Made by a program: the position numbers and the translations under genes. DNA of 64,000 bases, taken from NCBI GenBank assembly GCA_009731375.1, contig BJOX01000007.1, positions 979,027 through 1,043,026 on the forward strand. The letters run 5' to 3'. Within the stretch, counting starts at the first letter, position 1, and every line of letters begins with the position of its first letter. The DNA comes from Paulinella micropora (lineage: Eukaryota > Cercozoa > Imbricatea > Euglyphida). The notes beneath the pieces are model-generated. The model was given only the letters and a program-made list of their open reading frames with translations, had not been told where the DNA came from and did not search any database. This document shows, piece after piece, positions 11,156-21,600 of the stretch.

Positions 11156-11971
11156 ATGCAAAAAATCAATAATGTCAAGGTGAAACCAGTGAAGCAGGAT
11201 GGTGATGGAAATAAACAGGCGAAAGGTTATAATTTATTCAATGAGCCGTATGCCAACATATTTCTACTCGCCCGTAAGAAGAGCGGGAAAACGACAGCAC
11301 TCTTTGAAATACTGAAACGGACTACAGACAGAAAAACCCGTATTGTCATTATTGCTTCAACGATACACAAGGACTACATTTATAAAGCAATGGTAAAGCA
11401 CTTTAAGAACAGAGGCAACCCGATGGCAATATATACCTTTCTTAAATCAGATGGTGTAAATGTGATAGACTATGAACTTGACAAACTGAACAGACAGGAC
11501 GAGCAACACGAAGGAGAAGTAAAACAGGACAAAGAAGAAATAGAGAAACCACAATGTTTATACTTTGGAAAAGAAGAAAAAAAGAAACAGAGCGCCACGG
11601 AGGCGAGACCAAGTAAGTATATTTCTCCAGAGGTTGTTTTTGTTTTGGACGATTTAGGGAGCGGATTAAGAGACAAGTCCGTAAGTGATTTGTTAAAAAA
11701 GAACAGACACTATAAATCAAAGCTGATTATGTCGAGCCAGTATCTCAACGACCTACGGCCAGAAGCCATTAAGCAATTAGATTATTTATTAATCTTTCCG
11801 GGCCAGTCTCAGGATAAAATGGAACTCGTGTATAAACACTTAGACTTATCTTTTGACTTTGATTATTTTCTTCAAAAGTATCACGAGGCTACAAAGGAGA
11901 AATTTAATTTTCTTTATGTTTCAAGTGTTGATGACGAGTTAAGAAAAAATTTTGCTTACCGCCTGAAATAA
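11156..11971 (+). CDS. A32-like genome-packaging ATPase, element 1
   Basis: 271 aa, intact. FtsK/HerA-type ATPase expected to pump the genome into capsids. Walker A is A-R-K-K-S-G-K-T-T at residues 39-47, Walker B V-V-F-V-L-D-D-L near residue 160, with a following S-S-Q-Y-L-N sensor-like stretch. A charged insert (E/K/Q-rich, residues about 110-150) separates the strands. 95% or so identical to the element 2 copy at 42258..43082, which has a four-residue longer insert. It starts 9 bp after the preceding stop, without the hairpin module found at this place in element 2. Confidence 0.93.
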   Translation: MQKINNVKVKPVKQDGDGNKQAKGYNLFNEPYANIFLLARKKSGKTTALFEILKRTTDRKTRIVIIASTIHKDYIYKAMVKHFKNRGNPMAIYTFLKSDGVNVIDYELDKLNRQDEQHEGEVKQDKEEIEKPQCLYFGKEEKKKQSATEARPSKYISPEVVFVLDDLGSGLRDKSVSDLLKKNRHYKSKLIMSSQYLNDLRPEAIKQLDYLLIFPGQSQDKMELVYKHLDLSFDFDYFLQKYHEATKEKFNFLYVSSVDDELRKNFAYRLK

Positions 11972-12006
11972 TATTTTTATATAATTATTTTTTTAATGTA
12001 TATTAT

Positions 12007-12318
12007 ATGCCAGTATCACCAGTGATAATTTCGCAACCATCAGGATATAACATCGGATACAATCCATCAATGCCACAGAAGGGAGGAAAAAAGAAAACTA
12101 AGAAGAAGGGATGCGGACAAAAGGGAGGAAAGATTAACTGGGTAAAGATTGGAAAAACTGCCACGGCTGTTGATAAATTTCTTCGCAATAATAAGTTAAT
12201 CTCTAGGACTGCGGGAGCATTAAGTAGTGTCGGGGTACCTTACGCTGGTAGTGTTAGTGCTGTAGCATCAAAACTCGGATATGGTAAGCAACGAGGAGGT
12301 GCTGTAAAGTTTCATTAA
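12007..12318 (+). CDS. Small basic virion-type protein, element 1
   Basis: 103 aa. The N-terminal half is strongly basic with G-G-K-K-K-T-K-K-K and G-Q-K-G-G-K. The C-terminal half has an amphipathic helix V-D-K-F-L-R-N-N-K and an A/G/S-rich stretch ending L-G-Y-G-K-Q-R-G-G. This layout resembles small DNA-condensing or membrane-active core peptides of adenovirus-like particles, but I do not recognise a family. The homologue at 43140..43457 keeps the helix and the glycine end. Confidence 0.75.
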   Translation: MPVSPVIISQPSGYNIGYNPSMPQKGGKKKTKKKGCGQKGGKINWVKIGKTATAVDKFLRNNKLISRTAGALSSVGVPYAGSVSAVASKLGYGKQRGGAVKFH

Positions 12319-12323
12319 ATGAT

Positions 12324-12484
12324 GATATTTGTTTCAGACTACGTCTTCAACAAACATAGTAAAACCGATTTATTTTTTCCTAAAATAAAAAAATAGATGT
12401 TTTAGAATAAGCGGGAATGCGAAGCATGACCATCTCGAAGAGTGATTACGCCCTTCGGGCTGTAAAGCGCAATTCTAAAATATC
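12324..12484. repeat. Paired-hairpin module M1 (element 1)
   Basis: Hairpin 12324..12358 lies 6 bp after the preceding stop. On the minus strand its core is GA-AGAC-GTA-GTCT-GA, with arms TTTGTT/AACAAA. After an AT-rich spacer, hairpin 12396..12484 has a 13-bp arm pair (GATGTTTTAGAAT / ATTCTAAAATATC) enclosing three small hairpins: TGC-GAA-GCA, CTC-GAA-GAG and GCCC-TTC-GGGC. The second hairpin runs into the coding region and replaces the first codons of the next gene compared with element 2. The module is absent at this junction in element 2. Confidence 0.85.
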
Positions 12485-14097
12485 AAAGGCAAAAGTCCGT
12501 CCACCTAGGGTTTATAGGAATAAGAGCGGGAGACCTTATATTATCCAGAAGGGTAAAAAATATTATCTTAATTTTGGTAAGAAAACAAATGATTTAAGCA
12601 CATTACAAATCGTTAAACTTTTTATGAAATATATTGGTAAGCCGAGGCCGCAAAGGCAGGGCCGCAAACCAAGGGAAAAATAATCAAATCTGATTTCAAT
12701 CGTCTTGAACACGAGAACAGAAACCAGATACCAAAGCAACTTACAAAAGAAATATGAGTTAATACATGACGAGGAAGAAAAGGAAAAGAAGAAGAAGGAA
12801 GATGTGATAGAAGAAAAGAAAAGGCTAGAACGAAAAGACATAGCCGATGCCGAGGAACAAAACGAAATAATGGACAGGGAACACAAAAGAGAACTAGCGG
12901 AGATAAATGAACGACAAGAACAAAAGCCAGAGAACTAAGAAGGGAGCAAAAACTCATAGATGATGTAAAATATGAAGAAGACAGAAAAAATAGGATACAA
13001 GCATTACCACAGCCACCACAATATCAATATATTATGCCACCGCAGCAGGGACAGCCACAAGNNNNNNNNNNNNNNNNNNNNNNNNNNNNNNNNNNNNNNN
13101 NNNNNNNNNNNNNNNNNNNNTGAAATTAGCAGGATATACAGATAAGTTCATAAAAAAGATGAGTCGTAAAGACTTACAAAAAGCCAGTCAAGATATTCAG
13201 ACGGCTATAGCCACAGCGACATCTTTAGAGGAACAGAAAAAGTTAGCAGAAGAATATAAAGAAAAACTTGAAAAGGAAGAAAAGAAGCAGAAGAAAAGGG
13301 TAAGCATTTTGAAAATTTACAAATTAATCAATTTTTAATCTCCCAAACATTACTATAAAAGAGTTAGCACAGGCTTTAAAAAAGAGACTAGATAGTGATG
13401 GACATAAAAAATTAAATTACAAAGACACTTCAAAGTGGATAATTAATATGATTAAAAGGTTTAATATTGATGTTGGAAATGAAAAGGAAAACGTAAAAAG
13501 AAAAGTGGCGGATTATGCTAGATATGAAGAGTATATGGGTATTAATGAGCAAAAAGGGAATGGAGCGAAGACATTAGAAGAATTAATTGGTAAGGTATTT
13601 TCAATAAAAATAATTAAAAAATATTTAACCCGCAAAGATTGGAAACACACAATGAACAAACATGATTTTGTAAATACTCTAACGAACAAAATGACTTCCG
13701 ATCCAAATTTAGATAAACGAGTTTCAACATATTTAAATATATTGATGAAGGAATGCCACCGGAGGGGGTTTCACCCCCTACCATACCCCCGAGCATCACT
13801 TCACAGCAACCAGAGCCACAGCAACCAGAGCCAGAGCCTGAGCCAGAGGAGCAACAGGGAGAGGGTCGCGGTTTAATGACTAATGAAATAGATGATATAA
13901 TGAAAAAATATGGATGGTATCTCGGAGCAATAGCCAGTGATGAAATTTACAAGTTGAAGCCAGGAAGCAGAAAGCGATATGGATTTATTATGAATTTGGA
14001 CAACCACAATCAATCAGGGTCTCATTGGATCGCCGTATGGATAAGTCTAGATAAAGACAGGAGTGTTGAAGTCTATGACCCATTAGCACGGGTATGA
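12417..14097 (+). pseudogene. Coiled-coil protein fused to adenain-type cysteine protease, element 1, broken
   Basis: Homologue of the open 633-aa gene at 43511..45412. Order: a basic domain with V-R-P-P-R-V-Y-R-N-K-S-G and Y-I-I-Q-K-G-K-K-Y, a charged coiled coil, a helical region, a P/E/Q-rich linker and the protease domain (G-W-Y-L-G-A-I-A-S-D-E-I-Y) with catalytic His in G-S-H-W and Asp in V-Y-D-P-L. Several frameshifts and stops and a 59-N gap interrupt it. At 14093 a deletion of about 535 bp relative to element 2 fuses it to the minor capsid gene and removes the part with the catalytic Cys. The true start is probably near 12485. Confidence 0.82.
13062..13120. other. 59-N gap
   Basis: Lies inside the coiled-coil/protease gene after its P/Q-rich segment. 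The sequence beyond it is a diverged helical region, so the missing part is coding. Confidence 0.95.
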
Positions 14098-14696
14098 GGC
14101 TTTAATTTCGATACCCGAGGGAAACTACACGATGAACAATCTAAAAAATAAACTGGCAGAGGTGCTAACTGCGGAAAGTCCGAATGACTATACTTGTTGT
14201 CTCAAGCAACAATACAAACACGGAAGCGGAGGATTGTAAATTAACATTCAGTGTTTCAAATAACGGATGCATTCAACCGCGGTTTATATTTGATGGCGAT
14301 ACACGTATTCACGAGGTTATGGGATTTGATAGAAATTCAACATATTTCTTCGCTAATGATTTCATTAAATCGCCAAATGTGATTATTCTAACTGGCGAAA
14401 AGACTTTATACCTTCAATCGGACTTAGTTGGTGAAGGAGATAATCATGTGCTACAAGAAATATACACAGCCAACGAAATTCCATTTGGAGCCGTTATATA
14501 CGACGGAAGTGGGTCGGAGTATGGTAAGAAATTATCCACCAGTTCAAATAATGTATATAGGTTTTATCTTACAGACGAAAACGACCAAGCGATTAATCTT
14601 AATGGGTTAGGTATTGTAATGACATTATTAATTTACAGAGAGACTAATTATTTTAATTTATTTACATCATTTTTCAATTTGTTAAAGTCCCGATGA
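14094..14696 (+). pseudogene. Minor capsid (penton-like) protein, element 1, 5'-truncated
   Basis: The C-terminal two thirds of the single-jelly-roll minor capsid protein seen at 45475..46336. The N-terminal part, about 70 codons, is lost in the deletion that joins this gene to the protease (Y-E-A-L-I resumes at about 14094). A 2-base loss near 14194 then shifts the frame, and the rest is open to the TGA at 14694. In virions this protein would form the vertex capsomers next to the MCP encoded downstream. The stop codon TGA is the first three bases of hairpin module M2. Confidence 0.78.
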
Positions 14697-14807
14697 TATT
14701 TGAGAATTGCGCTTCGTGCTACGCACTCTTGCTTATTCTCAAACATCGACAACCATTAATTATTTTTTTTACGATGTTTTATGATGACGAAGTCAGAATA
14801 AAATATC
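14695..14807. repeat. Paired-hairpin module M2 (element 1)
   Basis: Hairpin 14695..14748, read on the minus strand, has arms GATGTTTGAGAAT / ATTCTCAAATATC around GA-GTGC-GTA-GCAC-GA. Hairpin 14773..14807 has arms TTTTAT/ATAAAA around GA-TGAC-GAA-GTCA-GA. The related hairpin at 49293 has TTTTGT/ACAAAA instead, a compensatory change. Element 2 has only a lone TGATATTTATTTTA at this junction. Confidence 0.87.
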
Positions 14808-14835
14808 AATTAATTTTAGAATTATTTATTTTTTT

Positions 14836-14849
14836 TCTATAAATATATT
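14836..14849 (+). promoter_or_regulatory. Likely late promoter of MCP, element 1
   Basis: TCTATAAATATATT preceded by a T run, 37 bp before the MCP start. The same 14 bases with the T run occur at 46360..46373 before the element 2 MCP, although the surrounding sequence differs. TATA-like. Confidence 0.6.
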
Positions 14850-14885
14850 CTGGTGAATTAGTTAATTTCACAACTGCCTAAAAAA

Positions 14886-16352
14886 ATGCCAACTCAACAC
14901 GGCGGAGAATTAGACTTCAGTAAGACTGACTACATCAGTGCTTCTTATCGTTTGAATAAGCTCGCCCCTCGTGAGGGTTCTGGATCATTTGAAGTCACCA
15001 CTGCTGGCGGACAAGAACGAAGTTTTGACCTTATTAGCAGACCTTTTAATCTCGCTCGGTCTTATTTGAGTTTTACTTATACTATGAAAGCGGCTCCTGC
15101 CAACACTTATACTAGAATTTTTATGGACTGCCTTTCACAAATTAGCCAGATACAGCTTCAGACCCGTAGTGGTGTTTATCTGTGCGACCTTAACCATCTC
15201 AGAATGGTAACTAAGATGCTGTGGAAACCAGAAATGAGTTTGAAGGATTTCCTAGATCTTCCTAACCACGGCGATGCTAGTGGTTGGGGGTGTATGCTCC
15301 AAAAGTGTAATGCTAACGGCTTGATTAACATTAGTGCAGTTGAAGCAACTAGAACAGCCTTTCGTGCTGCCACTGATGGTGCTAACGATGTTGCCGCCTC
15401 CACTCAGGGTCTATTGCGCGAGCCAGTAAGGTCTGCTTTGACGACTGGAGTTGGAGCACTATCCGCCGTAAATGTTAATTACAACGAGGCGAAGTATCTT
15501 GTGGGAAGTGGAGCGAATGCCACTTTGGCCATTAATGTTAAAATTCCTTTGGGTATGATTATTAACACTATTTTTGCACTTGATAAGACTATTATGTTTC
15601 CAGAAATTTTGACTATGCGGATTGTGTGGGGTGCTACTGACAGAACCGGTTATACGGTGACGAATGGTGCGGCTACTTGTATTAGCACTGCTTATCTTGC
15701 CGCACTAAATGCTACCATGCCTATGGCTGTATCTGCTGATGTCACCAATCTTGCCTTGTTTCTTGCGGTTGAAACGAACCCCGATGTTATTCAATCAATT
15801 CAACAGAAGATTGCTAGCCCCGAAGGCATGAGCTTCAATATTGATTATCCATATGTTTACAAGAATACCACACCCTCAAGCTCATCCCAAAATATTATTA
15901 TGCGATTTGACAGAGGCCACGGCCGCCGTTTGAAGAAGATTTATCACTCTGTTTTTAACACTGAAGAAAGAAAGAACACAGCTTATGACAACGATAATCG
16001 TGCCGCCGTTAAGGTTGTCAATTTTTACGCTACTCTAGACGGAGCCCGCCAGCAAGATTTCAACATTGACTGTGCAACTGAAGAAGACTATATGTACCTG
16101 AAGCCGAAGATTGAGGGTTCTGCCTTGTTGAATAACGATGTGTATAAATACAACTGGTTCTGGGTGGATACATGGGATAATACCCGCCCGCTATGGAGCA
16201 AGGATCAAAATGAAATCAGTGGTTTAAGCCTCGATACTGAGCGACGATGGGAGTTTATTGCGAACACTGTGACTGCTGCCTACAACCATTACACTGTGGC
16301 AATTACTCAGCGGGAGGTTCAGGTTAAGGCGAATATGATTACAATTAGTTAA
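14886..16352 (+). CDS. Major capsid protein (double jelly roll), element 1
   Basis: 488 aa, intact. Forms the trimeric pseudo-hexameric capsomers of the icosahedral shell. Seen: a Pro/Leu-anchored first barrel (S-R-P-F-N-L-A-R-S-Y-L-S-F-T-Y), R-I-F-M-D-C-L-S-Q-I, the second barrel after about residue 270, and a conserved end S-G-L-S-L-D-T-E-R-R-W-E-F. The length of about 490 aa fits Polinton and virophage MCPs. The homologue at 46417..47922 is about 45-50% identical by eye. Lies between the minor capsid gene and a second structural gene. It is more GC-rich and more codon-biased than its neighbours, as expected for an abundant protein. Confidence 0.9.
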   Translation: MPTQHGGELDFSKTDYISASYRLNKLAPREGSGSFEVTTAGGQERSFDLISRPFNLARSYLSFTYTMKAAPANTYTRIFMDCLSQISQIQLQTRSGVYLCDLNHLRMVTKMLWKPEMSLKDFLDLPNHGDASGWGCMLQKCNANGLINISAVEATRTAFRAATDGANDVAASTQGLLREPVRSALTTGVGALSAVNVNYNEAKYLVGSGANATLAINVKIPLGMIINTIFALDKTIMFPEILTMRIVWGATDRTGYTVTNGAATCISTAYLAALNATMPMAVSADVTNLALFLAVETNPDVIQSIQQKIASPEGMSFNIDYPYVYKNTTPSSSSQNIIMRFDRGHGRRLKKIYHSVFNTEERKNTAYDNDNRAAVKVVNFYATLDGARQQDFNIDCATEEDYMYLKPKIEGSALLNNDVYKYNWFWVDTWDNTRPLWSKDQNEISGLSLDTERRWEFIANTVTAAYNHYTVAITQREVQVKANMITIS

Positions 16353-16407
16353 GAGGTAATTATTAATTTTGATAGTTAATTTATTTTTTTGATAATATAG
16401 ACCTACA

Positions 16408-17646
16408 ATGTCCCACCAGAGAAATTTGGTCGCACAAAATCCAGACGGAGATTTCGTGAATGTAAAAGTAGGTCATGGGGGGTTTCTTGAGACTAATGTT
16501 GAAAAAACAGCATTTGGAGAATTAGCAACATCACAATGCACACCGATTATACAAGAAACATTTATGTATAATGTAAATACCTCTAAGTGGAACACAAGCA
16601 CTACTAATGCTACATTAGAGCAAAAGAGTGCTATGGCATATCTAACAACACAGGCAGTTGGAGGTTCAAGATTATTCATTGAAACAAAAAAGAAAATTAA
16701 ATATCGTGCTGGTATGGGTGTATGTGTCAGATTTACTGCTTTGTGGAATACAAATGAAGCAGGCGGATATTCATCTTATGTAGGTATTGGTGATTCCTTC
16801 TTGACGGACGGATTTTTCTTCTCAAGAGAAAATGGTGTAATGAAAATATACCAATTAAACAACTCCACTGTCATTACCGAGGTTAAACAAAGTCAATGGA
16901 ATGTAGATAAAGCAGATGGAACCGATTACTTACCAGCAATTGATTTCAGTAAGGGTAATGTATTTCAGATTAAATATCAATACTTAGGTTTTGGTCAGAT
17001 ATCATTTTATATTGAAAATCCAAACACGGGGCTATTTCAACTAGTCCATGCTATACGATATGCTAACAGCAAAACTGCTCCTTCTCTTAATAATACTACT
17101 TTACCATTCTTGGCTTCTATAGCAGTTGGTGCTAATCCGCAAATCCAAAATCTTAGAATTGCCAGTGTTGGATGCTTTATTGAAGGAACTGAAATCATAA
17201 GAGGTATTCCATTTATTTATGAAAGAACAGCAAATACAACGAATGTAGCAACTCATGCTTTTACTATGAGGAATAATACTAATATTATTGGAAACACTAT
17301 TGCTAATTATAGTATAGTGTATCCTAGACGGCTAAATATTCTAAATACTGACACTAAAAGTAGCGTAATCATTAAGGTAACAAAAAATGCTACACTTACA
17401 GGTGCCGTGTATGCTGAGAACAATACAAATACGAGTTTAGTTTCGTTTGATACTACTGCCACTATTAGTGGCGGGAATGTGATTGCTGTTGTATTCGTGA
17501 ATACTAGTGATGCTCAAAGTATAAATTTTGCTGATTATGATTTAGATGACATGTTGCCAAGCGAAAGGCTAACTATAACAGCACAGGCTACTGCAAATCA
17601 GACTATAAGTATTCAGTATGTTTTTACTTGGATCGAGGATCCATAA
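16408..17646 (+). CDS. Putative structural/attachment protein, element 1
   Basis: 412 aa, intact, no family recognised. N-terminus R-N-L-V-A-Q-N-P-D, then beta-rich sequence with K-I-K-Y-R-x-G-M-G-V, F-T-A-L-W, I-G-I-G-D, G-N-V-F-Q-I-K-Y-Q-Y-L-G-F-G and F-x-I-E-N-P-x-T-G, reminiscent of a lectin-like sandwich. The second half is N/T-rich beta sequence. The homologue is at 47981..49222 (413 aa), with best conservation in the first 260 residues. Directly downstream of MCP, so likely a late virion protein. It has no signal peptide or TM segment. Confidence 0.72.
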   Translation: MSHQRNLVAQNPDGDFVNVKVGHGGFLETNVEKTAFGELATSQCTPIIQETFMYNVNTSKWNTSTTNATLEQKSAMAYLTTQAVGGSRLFIETKKKIKYRAGMGVCVRFTALWNTNEAGGYSSYVGIGDSFLTDGFFFSRENGVMKIYQLNNSTVITEVKQSQWNVDKADGTDYLPAIDFSKGNVFQIKYQYLGFGQISFYIENPNTGLFQLVHAIRYANSKTAPSLNNTTLPFLASIAVGANPQIQNLRIASVGCFIEGTEIIRGIPFIYERTANTTNVATHAFTMRNNTNIIGNTIANYSIVYPRRLNILNTDTKSSVIIKVTKNATLTGAVYAENNTNTSLVSFDTTATISGGNVIAVVFVNTSDAQSINFADYDLDDMLPSERLTITAQATANQTISIQYVFTWIEDP

Positions 17647-17686
17647 TGCAAAAAAAAAAGAAAATGGAAGTGTGGATTTTCAAATA

Positions 17687-18157
17687 TCACTTTTTAAAAT
17701 ACTTGATAAAATTATTTTTTCTAACTTCATTCATTTCTTCATTTTTTTCTAGAAATGAAAGTACACATGCCACATCGCAAAATCTATCATCGTCAATTGA
17801 AACTGATAACACATTTTTTTTCTTACACTCTTTACAAGGTGCTTTATTTAATATACATCCTTCTTCTGTACACGTAGCATTCGCTATTTCTTCGCCAACA
17901 TGAGCCTTAATTTCGGTAATTCCAGTTTCTTTTAAATCGGTCGCCGTAAATGGTGTGCTTGGTTCCTCCATCATTTTCGCTAATGTTTCTTCTAATGGAA
18001 TAACTACTTTCACATTATCGTCCCTCGGCTTGTATTGCTCATAGAATGAAACAATGTCAGGCTTAGTCCATTTAATTGAAGGTTTCTTAATTTCGATGTC
18101 AAGATTCCATTTTTCAATTTCATTCAAGTAGTCTTGTTTGGTGTTGAGGTCTGACAT
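17687..18157 (-). CDS. Unknown protein with C-terminal treble-clef-like zinc motif, element 1
   Basis: 156 aa if it starts at 18157, where hairpin M3 abuts the ATG and where the homologue's start M-S-x-L-x-T-K-Q-D-Y-L-N aligns. The upstream in-frame ATG at 18190 lies inside the hairpin. The N-terminal half has W-T-K-P-D-I-V-S-F-Y-E-Q-Y-K-P-R-D-D. The C-terminus has C-x2-C-x14-C-x3-C (C-K-E-C .. F-C-D-V-A-C), a possible treble clef. The homologue at 49330..49752 lacks the last two Cys. Convergent with the structural gene at 16408. Confidence 0.68.
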   Translation of the reverse strand: MSDLNTKQDYLNEIEKWNLDIEIKKPSIKWTKPDIVSFYEQYKPRDDNVKVVIPLEETLAKMMEEPSTPFTATDLKETGITEIKAHVGEEIANATCTEEGCILNKAPCKECKKKNVLSVSIDDDRFCDVACVLSFLEKNEEMNEVRKNNFIKYFKK

Positions 18158-18158
18158 T

Positions 18159-18320
18159 GATATTTTAGAATTGCGCTTCGTGCTACGCACTCTCGCTTAT
18201 TCTAAAACATCGAAAAAAAAATTTAAAGAAAAAATAATTCAAAGAAAACGATGTTTGTTCTGCCCGAAGGGCGAACTATCGCAAAGCGATAGTGTGATGA
18301 CGAAGTCAGAACAAAATATC
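18159..18320. repeat. Paired-hairpin module M3 (element 1)
   Basis: Hairpin 18159..18212, read on the minus strand, has arms GATGTTTTAGAAT / ATTCTAAAATATC around GA-GTGC-GTA-GCAC-GA. Hairpin 18250..18320 is a branched form with arms TGTTCT/AGAACA enclosing GCCC-GAA-GGGC, CTATCGC-AAA-GCGATAG and TGAC-GAA-GTCA. The left end abuts the ATG of the gene on its left; the right end supplies the TGA stop of the ExoX-C-like gene at 18319. The module is absent from the same junction in element 2. Confidence 0.88.
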
Positions 18321-18606
18321 AAATATATTTTTTTACTTCACTTTTAATGTCAGTAAATTTCTCAAACCACGGCTGTTTCATAACCCATTCTATATATGGT
18401 TTGTCAATGGTAGCAACATCTTGAATTTTCTTACCTTTATACTTACCCAATGGAAAAATATCCCTTGGCTTGCCTGCCCGTGCATTTTCAATCATTTGGA
18501 TTTCGTCAGTAATTATCTTTTTAACATCGGTAAGAGAAAATGTTTCTTTTTTATTTTCAATAGAGAGTTTCTCAAACTTCTCACATAATCTGGTGAGGGT
18601 GGTCAT
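18319..18606 (-). CDS. ExoX-C-like small protein, element 1
   Basis: 95 aa. The C-terminal half carries the F-x-x-G-K-Y-K-G-K-K-I-x-D-V-A and Y-x-x-W-V-M-K-Q motif of the small domain found at the C-terminus of ExoX-type nucleases and in phage and virus proteins. The N-terminus is a helical extension. The role is unknown; a nucleic-acid-associated function is plausible next to the polymerase. About 70% identical to 49792..50079. Its stop codon TGA is the edge of hairpin module M3. Confidence 0.75.
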   Translation of the reverse strand: MTTLTRLCEKFEKLSIENKKETFSLTDVKKIITDEIQMIENARAGKPRDIFPLGKYKGKKIQDVATIDKPYIEWVMKQPWFEKFTDIKSEVKKYI

Positions 18607-18646
18607 TGGTCTATATAGAGTGGTAAAAATTTTTTATGGAAAAAAA

Positions 18647-21600
18647 TTAATTAATTATTATCATTAATTTAGGAGCGGATATGGAATCCTTTTGGAATAC
18701 TATCATTTTCATTGATAAAGTCGCGTCCACTCCATTTATTCTCATTAACTTCTTTTTTATGTTTGTAGTATGAACTATGCTGAAATGGTTAATGTTTTGT
18801 TGTTTGCTATTTCGTGATAAATGGATTTTCTTCATTTGAAAATCTCTAACATTTTCAATGCTTTCGCCTAAATCCATCTTTTCATATACTTCTGGATTCA
18901 AGCCTTTTGAATTCAATCCCTTACCTCTTAGGTGGAAGTATCTCTTTTTTACTCCTTCATTTTCGTAGCATTCAATTATATGAACTCCTTTGTCTTTATG
19001 TTTCAAGTCATTCTTGGTAAGGTAAGGGAGAAAGGCTTCATTCGTTGTAAATTCTAACATATACAATTTAGGAGCGACCCATATTCCTCTTATTATCTTA
19101 CAGCAATCTCCTAAGTCATCCGTTATTCCTCCGAGAGATTTATCTCCAAGTCTTTTGATTAGTTTGGCAAACATAACATGCAACACTAAACTATCGGTAT
19201 CGGTGTAATAGAAGTCGGCTTCTATGTCTTTATTCGGATTAGCCTCTTTTATGTAGTTATACATAATTCGTCTGCTATATGCTAGAATGAAAGCCCCGTA
19301 GTGAGAAGGTTTAGTTATGCTCTCTTCAATTATTTCTTCCTTTCTAGGAATTCCAGATACATGCCATAGTTTGTTTCCGTCTTTATCTTTGAATTCAACC
19401 ACATCTGATATATAATTTTTCGTCCAAAATTTCCAATACTCCTCATTTGATTTAATATATTCTGCTTCTGTTGGGATAGGTCGTTGTATCATCTTTCCGT
19501 ATAACGAATTCATAAATAGTTTGGCTAATAAATATTGTGGTGTGCCTTTTTCGCTATTCTCTTTCGCCTTAAACATTTCTAATATATATTCTTTGAATAC
19601 TGGTTCTTCCTCCTCTGTATAGTATCCTTTGCGAATTGTTATATCGTAGCCTTCCTTAATCATATCTTCAATATCAACACTTGTAAGCCATTGGTCTTTC
19701 ATATCCGCTAAATTCCACTTTAATGAGCCCATTTTATTTCTCTGACCTATTCTTGAATGTAATATGTCTTTTGGCGAGATGTAATCAACATTGTAAATAC
19801 CGATAGGAAGATTATTATAATCAAATGGTGCGATAGCCTGCTTAATTTCTCCAACCATAAATAAATTAAGCATCGCTGTTGGGTATAAAGATACGACATC
19901 CGCATCAACTAAATAATCGGTTAATTCATCAAATGTGATTTTCCCTGCTAAGTAGTCCTTTTATTGTTTTGAAACAAATCTTTTTTTGCTTGGATATGTT
20001 CTTGCTCCGATAACCGCTTTTCTAAATGCCTTCTCTTGTTCAATAGTTGGAAGTCTTACATCGTGCTTACCATCAATCATTTTCTTCCAGATATTGAAGG
20101 CGAGACTTGAAGTTGAAATGTATGAAGTTAAATTCACCGAGTGTTTTTCAAATATCTCTGTGTTTATTTTGTCATATAACTCTTTTAACCCCATAACATC
20201 GCACTTCAAATATTCAAGACACTTATTTCTTAATTCTTCACTCATTGTTTCCCAAGTAGTCGCCTTGTCGTGGTCAAAATCTCCTTTAAGAGTTTTACAT
20301 TTCATATTTTCTAAGTTTTCTTTTAATGTCCCCTGAGTATGCTTACACATATCCCACATTTTGATATTTTCAAATTGTAAAGAGATTATTGAGCCGTTAT
20401 TAATCATATGTGATTTTGGTCTGATACCTCTTCTTATTAATTCCTGTTTAATAAAGTAGTGGTCAAAGTTCGCCCCGTTAAACCCATTCACATATAAAAT
20501 CGGTGCTTCTTCATCTTTCTTCTTTTTCTTTCTTACTCCTGCTACTTTATTAACTGGATTATGTGTTTGTTTGTTAGCCCATTCTAATGCTAACTTTCTT
20601 CCTCTCTCTAAGAGTAAATCAAGAAATTTAGAAATACAATCTATACCAGCGTAATATTTAAATCCTTCCGTTCCCTGAGTATATCCGACTATATAACAAT
20701 CGTGTATATCAAACCCTTCGGAAATCGTTTTGTTTCTCCAAGTTTCTAAGTCGTAATGAAGGATTTCATCTTTATTGTTATATTTTTCTTTATGAGACTT
20801 TGTTATTAAATGTCTCTTTCCATTCTTTAATATTTTTCTATTCGCATAATTAATAACTTTTGGATTACAAGTATGTTTTGTAAAATACTTAGTTAAGCAT
20901 TTTTCACATTTCTTTTTATCTCTTCTAATTAATCCGAAATAGTGATTATTCTCTAAGTAAATCATAATATCCGCTTCTTCACCTATTTCGTTCGTGCTTA
21001 TTGTCTCCTTTGTTAGGGAATTTGTAATTTCGTATGTCTTCCCTTCCTTAATCAAAGCATTAAGGATTTTTACAGCGGTAGAAAAAGGAATTGGGCAATC
21101 GTTAGAAAGATTAAATTGTTCCCTAATATCATTGCATCTTTTTCTGTTAATAAGTGGCATATTAAGAATGTCTTTACAAAGAAAGAATAAGCAATTATTA
21201 TTTTGCTAGCGGGAGATATTAATATACTTTCCTCATATTTCGTTTGTTTGCTTTTGTATTTTCCCTCATAGCATCCTCCTCCGTTTTCTTGAATTACTAC
21301 TACCTTAGCATATTCAATAATCCTGTCATAACCTAATCCAGAAGCTTCAATATTGCTTATGTTGAACTCATTCAACATTTCAATAAAATCATCATAGTTT
21401 TTTATTTGAAAAGAATTAAATGTTTTCTTTTTATAATATCTATTTAATTCTTCGTGGTCAGTTATGTAGGTAATAGTAATATGAACATCAGCATTTCCTG
21501 TCATCCCATTTCTTTTAGCATCTAATAGTATAGGAAGTAAAACCTCTCGCTCTAATGTATCGGTATCATAAAAATTTATGTCTAATCCTTGCTTCTCGTA

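Noticed and set aside
12417-12484. N-terminal extension M-R-S-M-T-I.. of the protease fusion in element 1
   Set aside because: It translates the hairpin module M1; the homologous protein in element 2 starts with the basic domain. The similar upstream ATG at 18190 is likewise inside a hairpin.
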